From contig NZ_SHKW01000001.1 of assembly GCF_004217555.1 (NCBI RefSeq), forward strand, positions 4,030,001 to 4,094,000: 64,000 nt of DNA, read 5' to 3'. The position numbers and the translations under genes are program-made. Positions within the stretch are counted from its first letter, which is position 1, and each line of letters begins with the position of its first letter. The notes beneath the pieces are model-generated. The model saw nothing but the letters and a program-made list of their open reading frames with translations. It did not search any database and had not been told where the DNA came from. This DNA comes from Edaphobacter modestus (GTDB lineage Bacteria; Acidobacteriota; Terriglobia; Terriglobales; Acidobacteriaceae). Shown here piece by piece: positions 23,917-33,004 of this stretch.

Positions 23917-25557
23917 TTACAACGTCGCGATGTTTAAAGTTGTGTCGGCCTTTTGCCAGGCTTTCTTGAACTCCGCTTCGGTCTTCGCGGCTTCTGCTGT
24001 CTGCTTCTGATCAAGCTGACTTTGCCAGAGACCGTAGAGAGAGCGTCCGTTGCCGGGATTGATCTCAAGGTCGCGGCGGAAGACGGCCTCGGCTTCTGCG
24101 GGCTTGTGAGCGCGGAGGAGTGCACCGCCGAGAGATTCGCGGACGGGGTAGTACCAGTCGGCGGGTTCGTTGTAGAGGAAGGTGTCGTTGAGGGCGACGG
24201 CCTTGCGCCAGGTCTCGATGGCCTGGGTGAGGTTCCCTTGTGCCTCCTGAATGCGCGCGTCGAGGACGTCGAGGGCGAGCTGCAGGGCGGACTTTGCGGG
24301 ATTCAGAAAGTCGGGGATGGCGTCGGCAGGGAGAGTGTCGATCCTTGCGGCCAGAGCGGCGCGCTCCTTGAGCGCTTCGGGAAGCTGATGCTGCGCGACG
24401 AATGCGTTGCCGCGCGCGTAGTGCCAGAAGGCGGTGAGGTCCTTGAGACGCGGTTCGGGCATGGGTGAGGCGAGGATGGTCTTCCACTGCTGGAAGCGTG
24501 TGAGCATCCAGGGCTGGGTGGGCGTGAACCACTCGGTCTCTGGGTGTTCTTTGGTTGCGGGAAGCACCTGTGAGACGAGCTCGGCGGCGGCTTTCTGGGT
24601 GCAGGCGTTGTTGCCTTCCATCGCGCAGGCGGCCGCGAGGAAGTGGATGTTATGGACGTAGTACATGTTGTAGTACATGTTCGTCACGGATTCGAGATGT
24701 TGCGACTTGAAGTAGGCTTGATCGGCGGCGACGGCGCGTACGTTCGCAAGCTCGGAGCCAGAGAAGTTTCCGGTGCGCTGATAGGTGTGCGCGGGCATGT
24801 GGACGAGATGGCCGGCGGCCGGGGTGGCGTCTTCGAGGAACTTCGCGGAGGCGAGGGCGACCTCGGGGTGCGGTGAGGACTCGGTGGCGTGGATGAGGAG
24901 ATGGTTCGCACCGACGTGGTTCGGGTCCTTCTTGAGAACGGCCTGAAGAGTTGAGACGATCTCGTCGGTGTGCGGCGCTGCGCTGCCGTCGGGGTTCCAG
25001 AGCTTCCAGGGATTGAGATCCATGAGCGCCTCGGCGTAGAGGGTGGCGGCGTCGAGGTCGTTGGGATAGCTGGTGGTAATGGCCTTCATGGCCTGGGCGT
25101 ACTCGTTGCCGTGCACGACGATGTTGTCGCCGGTTCCGCTGTAGCGCGCAGAGAGGGCACTTATATAGTCGCGTTCGGGCTGCGTCTGAGCGAGGGATCG
25201 CGCCCTGGCCAGCGCGGTCATGGCCTGCTGGGCGCGGACGTGGCCGATGTCGATGTCGTTGTAGTTGGGACCGACGGCGAGGGCGACTCCCCAGAGAGGC
25301 ATGGCGGCGGTGGGATCGAGGTCGGCGGCCTTCTGGAAGGAGCGGCGGGCCTCGTCGTGGTTGAAGGCCCAGATGTAGTCGAGGCCCTGGTTGAAGTACT
25401 TCTGGGCTTCAGGGGTGGCGATCCGAATGGGATGGTTGGAGTTGCCGATGCCGGTGACGAGTGGGACGGGACGGTGATCATCCTCGTGCGACATCTGCAT
25501 CGTCATCTGGGCGAAGAGGGGGGAGGAGAGGAGAAGAGCAGCAGTGAAGAGCTTCAT
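23917..25557 (-). CDS. Exported TPR-repeat protein of unknown function
   Basis: A 546-residue protein with a signal peptide MKLFTAALLLSSPLFAQ, a His/Met-rich stretch (MTMQMSHEDDH) and then TPR-type helical pairs. The characteristic opening is YFNQGLDYIWAFNHDEARRS FQKAADLDP-like, with WGVALAVGPNYND after it; a second TPR group lies near residues 450-520. Proteins of this family are frequent in acidobacteria and Bacteroidetes and are thought to mediate protein contacts in the periplasm; no reaction is known. GAGG lies upstream of the ATG. It is transcribed alone. Confidence 0.8.
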   Translation of the reverse strand: MKLFTAALLLSSPLFAQMTMQMSHEDDHRPVPLVTGIGNSNHPIRIATPEAQKYFNQGLDYIWAFNHDEARRSFQKAADLDPTAAMPLWGVALAVGPNYNDIDIGHVRAQQAMTALARARSLAQTQPERDYISALSARYSGTGDNIVVHGNEYAQAMKAITTSYPNDLDAATLYAEALMDLNPWKLWNPDGSAAPHTDEIVSTLQAVLKKDPNHVGANHLLIHATESSPHPEVALASAKFLEDATPAAGHLVHMPAHTYQRTGNFSGSELANVRAVAADQAYFKSQHLESVTNMYYNMYYVHNIHFLAAACAMEGNNACTQKAAAELVSQVLPATKEHPETEWFTPTQPWMLTRFQQWKTILASPMPEPRLKDLTAFWHYARGNAFVAQHQLPEALKERAALAARIDTLPADAIPDFLNPAKSALQLALDVLDARIQEAQGNLTQAIETWRKAVALNDTFLYNEPADWYYPVRESLGGALLRAHKPAEAEAVFRRDLEINPGNGRSLYGLWQSQLDQKQTAEAAKTEAEFKKAWQKADTTLNIATL

Positions 25558-25710
25558 GGGCGGCCTCGTGTTGATGATGGTGTTGTGGCTCGATTCACAA
25601 TGGCCCGGGCGAAGGCCCTTTTGCTGTGGTTGATCCTTGAAGGATAGCTCCTATTCTGAAGAGCAGAAGTAGTTGTCGATCTGGGCAATCCGTGGCGGGC
25701 AGGCGAACTG

Positions 25711-25744
25711 CTGAGATTCTTCGCTTCGCTCAGAATGACGACTC
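25711..25744 (-). repeat. Dispersed TCATTCTGAGCG repeat, copy 1
   Basis: On the minus strand it reads GAGTCGTCATTCTGAGCGAA followed by GCGAAGAATCTCAG. Related copies are at 47422-47453 and 50695-50735. All three lie in spacers and share the core GTCATYCTGAGCG. Confidence 0.65.
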
Positions 25745-25800
25745 AAAAAATAAGCAGAGACAAAAGCAGAAGCAGCTATGGGCGAGTTGACGTCGATGAG

Positions 25801-25826
25801 CCCAGGTCTCAGAAGCGAGACCTGGG
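25801..25826 (-). terminator. Hairpin downstream of the aminotransferase gene
   Basis: CCCAGGTCTC (25801-25810) and GAGACCTGGG (25817-25826) form a perfect 10-bp stem with a 6-base loop, 10 bases past the aminotransferase stop on the minus strand. It lacks a T run, so it may act with Rho or as a 3' stabiliser. Confidence 0.6.
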
Positions 25827-25835
25827 TTGCCCCCT

Positions 25836-27194
25836 CTACGCTACGCTTGGCTGCTCGAGCAGACTGTCAGCCATGACGAGGGCGCTGTCGAGTGCGGCTA
25901 CGGCCTTGTCGATGTCTTCCTTCTCGACGATGAGCGGTGGAGCGAGGACGAAGTGGCTCATCCAGGCCTGCATGACCACGCCTTCACCGAGCATCCTGGC
26001 GGCGATCTGCTCGACGACGATGGGCTTGCCGTCGAGTTTTTCCTGCCAGGTGTTGAAGGGCGTCTTCTCCTTCTGGTCCTTTACGAGTTCGACGGCCCAG
26101 AAGAGACCGATGCCGCGAACGTCGCCGATGGAGGGATGTTTTGGCTTGAGCGCGTTGAGCTTTTCGCCGAGGTACGCGCCGATCTCGTTGGCACGATCGA
26201 CGAGGTTGAGGCGGCGCATCTCACCGATCGTGGCCACGGCGGGGCCGAGGGTCATGGGGTGCGCCTCGTAGGTGTGGCCGTGGGCGAAGTAGTTGTCCTC
26301 GAAGAAGTCGGCGATCTTCTGCGTGGTGGCGCAGAGGCCGAGTGGAACGTAAGCGGAGGTGATGCCCTTGGCGGTGGTGAGGATGTCGGGCTTGAGATCC
26401 CAGTTGTCGATAGCGAACCATTTGCCGGTACGGCCCCATCCGCTCATCACTTCGTCGGCGATCAGCAGCACGCCATGCTTATCGCAAACTTCGCGAAGCT
26501 TCTTGAAGTAGCCCTTGGGCGGAATGAGGACGCCGTTGGTTCCAACGACGGGTTCTACGATGACGGCGGCGACGTCGCCTTCGTTGGCGATCATGTAGTC
26601 GAGGTAGTCAGCGCAGGCGATTCCGCACTCGGGATAAGAATGCTTCAGGGGGCATTTGTAGCAGTTGACCTCGGGCGAGAAGATGATGCCCTGGCCTTTG
26701 CCGCGCGGCTCGATGGGCCAGCGGCGGGGATCGCCGGTGGCGGCAATCGACATGGCGGTAGACCCGTGATAGCTGCGATAGCGGGAGATGATCTTGGTCT
26801 TGCCGGTGTACATGCGCGCAATCTTGAAGGCAGCTTCGTTGGCGTCGGTTCCGGAGGTGGTGAAGAAGAACTTGGTGAGTCCTTCAGGCAGGACCTCGAG
26901 CAGGAGCTTCGAGAGCTCGGCGCGCGCCGTGGTGGCGTAGAAAGGCGCGGCGTAGGCGAGGGTCTCGGCCTGCTTCTTGATGGACTCGATGACGGCCTTG
27001 TTGTTGTGGCCGAGGTTCGAGCACATCAGCTGCGAAGAGAAGTCGAGAAATTTCTTGCCGTTGCCGTCGGTGAAGTAGCAGCCATCCGCGGAGACGAGGT
27101 GATTGGGGTTCCAGAACTTCTGTTTGCGCCAGGTGCCGTAGTTATGGTCTTTGGTGAGCTGGATGACTTCCTGAGAGGTGAGCTGTTCTGACAT
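25836..27194 (-). CDS. Class III PLP aminotransferase, omega-amino acid/taurine type
   Basis: A cytosolic fold-type I aminotransferase of 452 aa. It starts MSEQLTSQEVIQLTKDHNYG; then FLDFSSQLMCSNLGH, TTSGTDANEAAFKIAR, RYRSYHGST, the PLP Asp in LLIADEVMSGWGRTG and the PLP Lys in TTAKGITS. The N-terminal part resembles taurine-pyruvate aminotransferases more than ornithine or GABA enzymes, so a beta- or omega-amine such as taurine or beta-alanine is my best guess. ATG 27194 is used because GGAG lies 4 bases before it; upstream codons overlap the spacer. It follows the GntR gene by 61 bases, likely one transcript. Confidence 0.88.
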   Translation of the reverse strand: MSEQLTSQEVIQLTKDHNYGTWRKQKFWNPNHLVSADGCYFTDGNGKKFLDFSSQLMCSNLGHNNKAVIESIKKQAETLAYAAPFYATTARAELSKLLLEVLPEGLTKFFFTTSGTDANEAAFKIARMYTGKTKIISRYRSYHGSTAMSIAATGDPRRWPIEPRGKGQGIIFSPEVNCYKCPLKHSYPECGIACADYLDYMIANEGDVAAVIVEPVVGTNGVLIPPKGYFKKLREVCDKHGVLLIADEVMSGWGRTGKWFAIDNWDLKPDILTTAKGITSAYVPLGLCATTQKIADFFEDNYFAHGHTYEAHPMTLGPAVATIGEMRRLNLVDRANEIGAYLGEKLNALKPKHPSIGDVRGIGLFWAVELVKDQKEKTPFNTWQEKLDGKPIVVEQIAARMLGEGVVMQAWMSHFVLAPPLIVEKEDIDKAVAALDSALVMADSLLEQPSVA

Positions 27195-27255
27195 ATGGCT
27201 CCGTACTGCGAGGTGAAATATTGATAGCGCTCCGAGGGGGAAGGCTGATGAGGTT

Positions 27256-27978
27256 TTAGACGCGGCGGGCGCGGGAACGGGTGTTGGTGATGGTTCCGTC
27301 GAGGGAGCTGTTGGCATCGAAGACTGCCTCACCGAAACGGATCGCACTCATCAGGAGGCTGGCACTGCGTTCCATGGCCATACGGATGTGCTCGCTAGCT
27401 CGACAGCGCGCCTCGACGACGTCGCGGTCGCGGATGGCATCAACGATGCGAATGTGTTCGGCGACGAGTGCGGGACCGTAAGAGTCGAAGGGCAGGCCGA
27501 GGTAGAAGAAGCGCATGAGCCGGATGTGAATATTGCTCACCAGTTCAAAGAGTCGCTTGTTACGCGTGGACTGCGCGATAAGGGTGTGGAGCTGGTAGTT
27601 CGTCTGGATGAACTCGCGGTAGCTGGTGCGATCGCCGACGCGATACTCATAGGTTGCGAGATTCTTCATCTCGTCCAGTTCTTCGGTGTTGGCGCGCTCT
27701 GCGGCGAGGGCCGCGGCCTCGGGTTCGAAGATGAGCTGCATCTCTTCGAGATCGTGGAACTCAGCGACGGAAAGCGGCGCGATCATATAGCCGCGAAAGG
27801 GGATGATGCGAATCAGGCCCTCATGCTCAAGACGTCGGCAGGCTTCGCGAACGGGAGTGCGGCTGGCGGTGTAGAGGCGGCCAAACTCCGCCTCGGAAAA
27901 GGCACGCCCGGGAGTGAGTTCGCACTCAACGATGTCCTGACGCAGCTTACGATAAAGGGGTTCAACTATGCTTTCCAT
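27256..27978 (-). CDS. GntR-family (FadR/VanR-like) regulator
   Basis: A 240-residue transcription factor. A winged helix-turn-helix covers about 8-75 (LRQDIVECELTPGRAFSEAE, TPVREACRRLEHEGLI), and a C-terminal all-helical FCD domain (about 85-220) holds the ligand pocket, with His in LHTLI and AEHIRIVDAI as likely metal ligands. FadR/VanR members usually sense an organic acid and repress catabolic genes. ATG 27978 has GGAG 6 bases upstream; the GTG at 27990 has none. It heads the leftward pair with the aminotransferase and faces the TonB receptor operon across a spacer that carries a perfect inverted repeat, its likely operator. Confidence 0.9.
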   Translation of the reverse strand: MESIVEPLYRKLRQDIVECELTPGRAFSEAEFGRLYTASRTPVREACRRLEHEGLIRIIPFRGYMIAPLSVAEFHDLEEMQLIFEPEAAALAAERANTEELDEMKNLATYEYRVGDRTSYREFIQTNYQLHTLIAQSTRNKRLFELVSNIHIRLMRFFYLGLPFDSYGPALVAEHIRIVDAIRDRDVVEARCRASEHIRMAMERSASLLMSAIRFGEAVFDANSSLDGTITNTRSRARRV

Positions 27979-28084
27979 TTGTGACTCCACGGAGGAAGCT
28001 GAGTGTGTGCGACAAGCTCAGTAAGAATAAACGCGCCCCGGCAGTTAGGGCGGTATTGAAATTTTCAAAATCAGTATACAACCT

Positions 28085-28114
28085 GTTGACAGCCGGTCTG
28101 TCAACCTATATTGT
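28085..28114 (+). promoter_or_regulatory. Candidate GntR operator overlapping a sigma-70 promoter
   Basis: GTTGACAG (28085-28092), CCGGT, CTGTCAAC (28098-28105) form a perfect 8-5-8 inverted repeat. TTGACA inside it (28086-28091) is followed by TATATT (28107-28112, spacer 15) or TATTGT (28109-28114, spacer 17). A repressor bound here would block the -35 box of the promoter of the TonB receptor operon. Confidence 0.6.
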
Positions 28115-28215
28115 CTCCCCAATCCCGTCGTATAAGCACCATGCTATTTCCCGCATCCCATTTCGGGATGCTCGAGCTACACCTCTTTGTACCTTGAATG
28201 ACCTGGAGGTTGGTT

Positions 28216-31200
28216 ATGCGTGAGGCATCTGCGTTTTACTCTCTGAAGTTCTCCTTCGCGGCATTGGGCCGCCTTTTTCCCGTTCTGTTGTTCGCTGCTT
28301 TGTTATGTGGACCCCGTTCGTTGTTTGCGCAGGCTACCGGCCAGATGAGCGGTGTCGTCTCCGACCCTGCGGGACAAGTCGTACCCGGGGTGCGGATTGA
28401 GCTTATGAATGTGGCGACGTCCGAAACCCGAACGGCGATCACTGCGGGAGACGGGGCGTATGCCTTTCCGCTGGTGAATCCGGGGACTTACCAGGTGAAG
28501 GCCTCCATGACGGGCTTCAAGACGACGATCGTCGATAAGGTTTTGGTGCAGGTGAATGGTACCTCCCGCGCAGACATTCACCTTACCATCGGCGGAGTGG
28601 TGGAAGAGGTGACGGTGACCGGCGCCGCGGCGCTGGTAGAAACAGGAAACGCGACTCTTGGGACTGTCGTGGATCACCAGGCCGTTGTGGATCTTCCTTT
28701 GAACGGAAGAAGCTTCGCGCAGCTGGGAACGCTGATTCCAGGCGTAGTAGCAGCTCCTGCGGCTCTGGGTGGCGCGAGCGGGACTGCAACACCGGGCGGC
28801 TTCGGCAACTCGACGGGAAGCTTCAACGTGAACGGCATGAGGAACCAGTCGAATAACTTCATGCTGGATGGCGCACCGAACAACGATTCGTTCAATAGCG
28901 GATTCGTGATGCGGCCTCCGCCGGACGCGATTGAAGAGTTCAAGATAATGACCCACTCCTACGACGCGCAGTACGGGCGGAGCGCGGGGTCGGTGGTCAA
29001 CGTGGTGACGCGTTCGGGTACCAACTCCTGGCATGGCAGTGTGTGGGAGTTCAATCGCGAGGCGGCGCTGGCGGCGAAGAACTACTTTTCGACCACGAAG
29101 CCGAACTATCAGCAGAACCAGTTCGGCGGCGCAGCAGGCGGCAAGATCATTCGCGACCGGCTCTTTGTCTTCGGCTTCTACGAGGGCTTTCGCCTTAAGG
29201 ACGCGACCAGCAACGTGCTGAACCAGAGGGTTTTGACCGCGGCGGAGCGCAGCGGTGACTTCTCGGCAAGCTATGTTAATCCAACAACGGGACAAAGATG
29301 CACCGCGGTCGGTCAGACGGGTTGCACGGGCGCGATTGTCGATCCGCAGACGAGGACCCAGTTCAACTACCAAGGGACGCCGAACAGAATCGATCCCTCT
29401 CGCGTGAGCCCTGTGACGAGCTATCTGCTAAACACCTACATTCCTCTGCCTAACACCCCGAACGGCTTTTATCAGGCTGCTCCGCCGAATATCGATAACC
29501 GCGATATGTGGGGAGTTCGCGCTGATTTCAAGCTCGCCAGTCATTCGTTCCTGGGGCGCTATATGAGGTCGCATCAGAACCTGTTCGGTCCGATCACGCC
29601 CTCGAACTTTGCTCCGACGGGCAACCGGCAGATTATGACCCTACAGGATGCGATGGGTTCGGATACGTGGCTGATCGGCACAAACAAGATCAACGTTGCC
29701 CGTTATGCGCGGCAGTGGATCAACGGCACTCCAAACGCGACCAGCGGCCTTGACCTGGCGTCGGCAGGCTATGGCTTTACCTCGACCAATCCTGTAGCGG
29801 AGGGTCTGCCAAATGTAACTGTAACGGGCTTCTTTACGCAGGGAGACGCACAGCAACCGTTCGCTTCGCGTTCCAACAGCGTGGACACCATCTCCGATGA
29901 CTTTACGTGGATAAAAGGAAGGCACACCTTCCAGTTCGGTGGCGAGGTGCGGCGCGAAGGGATTGGCCTGCTTTATATCAACCGGCCTAACGGTGCGTTC
30001 ACATTCGGCAATTTCTTCACGACGAATGCTCTCGCAGATTTTTATCTTGGACTCCCGCAAACCTTTCAGCAAGGCTCTGGCGATCCCGCGATGTCCGGCA
30101 AGTCCTGGACGTACTCCGGCTATGCTCAAGATCAGTTCCGCATCAATCCCAAGCTGACTGTCGTGGTCGGTGCGCGATATGAGGTGAACCTGCCTTATAC
30201 CGAGGCGAAGGGGCACCTTGCTGCTCTGCATCCGGGACAGCAGTCCACGGTGCAGCCGAATGCTCCTGTGGGTCTGGTCTACCCCGGTGACGTGAACACT
30301 CCGGCTGCAACGTACTATGCCGATACGAATAACGTCTCTCCGCGTCTTGCGGCGATCTTCGATCCTGCAGGAGACGGCAAGACGGTCTTGCGTGCGGCGT
30401 ATGGGATCTACTTCGATACGATTCCCGGTCAGGGCGACTTTTTCCAGAACGGTACCCTTGCGCCTCCGTTTCAGCCGCTGCAGCAGATCGATTTGAATAC
30501 GCGTCCTCTCAGTTCGGCAAACCCGACGTACTTTTCTAATCCATATATTGGGTCGACATCAGGACCGGTGGGATTCCCTCCAGGCCTGACGTTCATCGGG
30601 TGGACCTTGCCGCACTCTTACAAGGCTGCAAACATCCAGCACTACAACCTGGGCATAGAGCATCAGTTCACGCAGAATATCGGCTTTGAATTGGGCTATG
30701 TCGGAACAAATGCCAAGCAGCTTCCGATCTTCATCGAAGTAAACCCCACCAATGTTGTTCCTTCGACCAGCGCTTCGAACGCCTATGCTGCTGGCACGCG
30801 AGCGGTCTTTCCGGCATTTGCACTCACAAGGCCGACATTCTCGGCGGCGAAGAGCTGGTATGACTCGCTGCAGGCGCGTATGACGCTCCGCAGCTGGCAT
30901 CGCGCGACTGCGACGGCCGCATATACATGGAGCCGTTCGATCGACCACGTATCGGGTCTGAATATCGGCAATGATTCGCGGCCGATCCTGCCGGTCACGA
31001 TCGGTGACGATAACTCCATCGATACAGCACTGGCTCGAGAGCGAGGCAACTCGTTATTCGACACACGTAACCGTTTCGTGCTCAGCTTCGGCTACGAACT
31101 GCCGAGGTTGATCGGCAAACCAGCCGTGGAGAGGCTGTTGATTGGAGGATGGCAGGTGAACGGCATCTTCCAGGTGCAGTCGGGCAATCCCTTCACGGTC

Positions 31201-31608
31201 GTGAATTCGGTGACCACGGCGCAGTCGCTCACCTTCCGCCCCAACATGACCTGCAATCCAAACAATCTGGCAAATCGAAACGTCGGGACGACTTCGACGT
31301 TCTTCAATACGTCGTGCTTCTCGCTTCCAATGCTCGGCACGAGAATTGACAACAGCAAGTCGGGCAACGAGCCACGCGGCGTGATTGTCGGGCCAGGGTT
31401 CAACACGACCGATATGTCGTTGTTCAAGATCTTCCGGGTTACGGAGAACCAGCATGCGGACTTCCGGTTCGAGGTCTTCAACGTCTTCAATGAGGCCCGC
31501 TTCGCACAACCGGGCCTGACCTTTGGCACGGCCACCTTCGGACGCATCACGTCGACAGTCGGCAACGACTCGCGTGTCGTCCAGTTGGCTTTCAAGTACG
31601 GCTTCTAA
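28216..31608 (+). CDS. TonB-dependent receptor with regulatory-like beta domain (Oar type)
   Basis: A 1130-residue outer-membrane receptor. Signal peptide up to about residue 40 (FAALLCGPRSLFAQ), then a carboxypeptidase-regulatory-like beta domain (about 45-130, GVVSDPAGQVVPGVRIEL), a plug (LPLNGRSFAQLGTLIPGV, NVNGMRNQSNNFMLDG) and a long beta barrel that ends in VVQLAFKYGF with a terminal aromatic residue. Oar-type receptors import oligomers or peptides with TonB energy. ATG 28216 has GGAGG 6 bases upstream; the ATG at 28198 has none. It begins the rightward operon with M20 peptidase, symporter and P1 peptidase, which points to a nitrogenous ligand. Confidence 0.9.
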   Translation: MREASAFYSLKFSFAALGRLFPVLLFAALLCGPRSLFAQATGQMSGVVSDPAGQVVPGVRIELMNVATSETRTAITAGDGAYAFPLVNPGTYQVKASMTGFKTTIVDKVLVQVNGTSRADIHLTIGGVVEEVTVTGAAALVETGNATLGTVVDHQAVVDLPLNGRSFAQLGTLIPGVVAAPAALGGASGTATPGGFGNSTGSFNVNGMRNQSNNFMLDGAPNNDSFNSGFVMRPPPDAIEEFKIMTHSYDAQYGRSAGSVVNVVTRSGTNSWHGSVWEFNREAALAAKNYFSTTKPNYQQNQFGGAAGGKIIRDRLFVFGFYEGFRLKDATSNVLNQRVLTAAERSGDFSASYVNPTTGQRCTAVGQTGCTGAIVDPQTRTQFNYQGTPNRIDPSRVSPVTSYLLNTYIPLPNTPNGFYQAAPPNIDNRDMWGVRADFKLASHSFLGRYMRSHQNLFGPITPSNFAPTGNRQIMTLQDAMGSDTWLIGTNKINVARYARQWINGTPNATSGLDLASAGYGFTSTNPVAEGLPNVTVTGFFTQGDAQQPFASRSNSVDTISDDFTWIKGRHTFQFGGEVRREGIGLLYINRPNGAFTFGNFFTTNALADFYLGLPQTFQQGSGDPAMSGKSWTYSGYAQDQFRINPKLTVVVGARYEVNLPYTEAKGHLAALHPGQQSTVQPNAPVGLVYPGDVNTPAATYYADTNNVSPRLAAIFDPAGDGKTVLRAAYGIYFDTIPGQGDFFQNGTLAPPFQPLQQIDLNTRPLSSANPTYFSNPYIGSTSGPVGFPPGLTFIGWTLPHSYKAANIQHYNLGIEHQFTQNIGFELGYVGTNAKQLPIFIEVNPTNVVPSTSASNAYAAGTRAVFPAFALTRPTFSAAKSWYDSLQARMTLRSWHRATATAAYTWSRSIDHVSGLNIGNDSRPILPVTIGDDNSIDTALARERGNSLFDTRNRFVLSFGYELPRLIGKPAVERLLIGGWQVNGIFQVQSGNPFTVVNSVTTAQSLTFRPNMTCNPNNLANRNVGTTSTFFNTSCFSLPMLGTRIDNSKSGNEPRGVIVGPGFNTTDMSLFKIFRVTENQHADFRFEVFNVFNEARFAQPGLTFGTATFGRITSTVGNDSRVVQLAFKYGF

Positions 31609-31611
31609 CCG

Positions 31612-31645
31612 GGTTGCCGGGCTCGCGAGGCCAGCCCCGGCAACC
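31612..31645 (+). terminator. Hairpin after the TonB receptor
   Basis: GGTTGCCGGG (31612-31621) pairs perfectly with CCCGGCAACC (31636-31645) across a 14-base loop, 4 bases past the receptor stop. No T run follows. It may attenuate the transcript and let the receptor be made in excess over the M20 peptidase 56 bases further on. Confidence 0.6.
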
Positions 31646-31701
31646 TTCAACACGGCTGCTCCGGACATCCGTCGCGGAGCACTCCCCCCTGAGGTAAGGA
31701 A

Positions 31702-32991
31702 ATGGCTGCAACGGAAGTATCGGCGAAGACACAAGAGGCGATCTGTAGCAACGTGGACCAGATTCAGGACGAGATGATCTCATTCCTCCAGGACCTGGTT
31801 CGCGTCCCCACAGTGAATCCGCCGGGCGATCTGTATCGAGAGGGAGCAGAGCTGATTGGAGATCAGCTGAAGAAGTTTGGCTACGAGATCAACTACATCA
31901 CCGCGGACGGAATGAAGGAGCATACCCAGGCACATCCGCGGGTCAATGTATTCGGGCGTATGAAGGGAACAGCATCGAGGCCCTCTCTCCACTTCAACGG
32001 ACACTTCGATGTCGTTCCGGTGGGATATGGATGGACTCGCGACCCATTCGCTGCCGCGATCGAGGATGGGAAGATCTACGGCCGCGGAGTCTCCGACCAG
32101 AAGGCTGGAATTGCAGCATCGATCTTTGCGATTGAGGCGGTGAAGCGTGCCGGCCTGAAGCTGCGGGGAACCGTCGAGCAGAGTGGAAGCGTCGACGAAG
32201 AGAGCGGTGGATTCGCAGGCGTCGCCTATCTGGCGAAGCAGGGTTGGCTGGGCAAGGACAAGAACGACTACGTCATCATTACCGAACCGACGGACACGAA
32301 CCACATCTACCTCGGCCATCGTGGAGTGTACTGGTTCAAGGTGACGACACATGGCCGAATCGCGCACGGCAGCATGCCGCACCTTGGGGTGAGCGCCATC
32401 GATCACCTCACGGACTTCCTGCATGGAGTGACGCACGAGCTGAAGCCGAAGCTGGCGACGCGGAAGACAGAGGTCCCGGTGCAACCGCCGAAGTCACGCT
32501 ACGCGAGCATCAATGTAAACGCCGTCTTTGGCGGACAGCCGGAGGAGGGAACGCAGACGCCGTGCGTGGCCGACCGGTCGGGAGCCATCTTCGATCGCAG
32601 GTTCTTGTCGGAAGAATCCTTCGACCAAGTGCGCGGCGAGATCTCCGAGATGCTGGAGAAGTACAGGTCGGCCAACCCAGAGTTCAAATACACACTGGAG
32701 GATCTTATGGTCGTGCATCCGGTGCAGACGGACAGGAGCTGCGACCTGGTGCAGACGCTGTCGGGGTGTATTCAGCAGGTGGCGGGAACCGAGGCGGTGT
32801 TCGCGGCGAGCCCGGGCACTTATGATCAGAAGCATGTCGTCAGAATCGCCAACGTGGCTCAATGCGTCGCCTATGGTCCAGGGCTGCTCGCCCAGGCCCA
32901 TCTTCCGGATGAGTACTGCCGCATCGACGATATTGTTACATCGGCGAAGGTGATGGCACTGACTGCGGTACAGTTGCTGGGAGTTGAATGA
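31702..32991 (+). CDS. M20 family metallopeptidase / amidohydrolase
   Basis: A 429-residue di-zinc hydrolase of the M20 family (ArgE/DapE/carnosinase group). Zinc and catalytic residues: LHFNGHFDVVP (His, Asp), IYGRGVSDQKAG (bridging Asp), SVDEESGG (catalytic Glu pair), EPTD, and the His near the C-terminus. The lid dimerisation domain is around 195-315. It cleaves an N-acyl bond or a dipeptide. AAGGA precedes the ATG. No signal peptide, so it acts in the cytosol on an imported compound. It is followed by the symporter with 13 bases between, one operon. Confidence 0.88.
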   Translation: MAATEVSAKTQEAICSNVDQIQDEMISFLQDLVRVPTVNPPGDLYREGAELIGDQLKKFGYEINYITADGMKEHTQAHPRVNVFGRMKGTASRPSLHFNGHFDVVPVGYGWTRDPFAAAIEDGKIYGRGVSDQKAGIAASIFAIEAVKRAGLKLRGTVEQSGSVDEESGGFAGVAYLAKQGWLGKDKNDYVIITEPTDTNHIYLGHRGVYWFKVTTHGRIAHGSMPHLGVSAIDHLTDFLHGVTHELKPKLATRKTEVPVQPPKSRYASINVNAVFGGQPEEGTQTPCVADRSGAIFDRRFLSEESFDQVRGEISEMLEKYRSANPEFKYTLEDLMVVHPVQTDRSCDLVQTLSGCIQQVAGTEAVFAASPGTYDQKHVVRIANVAQCVAYGPGLLAQAHLPDEYCRIDDIVTSAKVMALTAVQLLGVE

Positions 32992-33004
32992 AGGGCCGGA
33001 CGGA

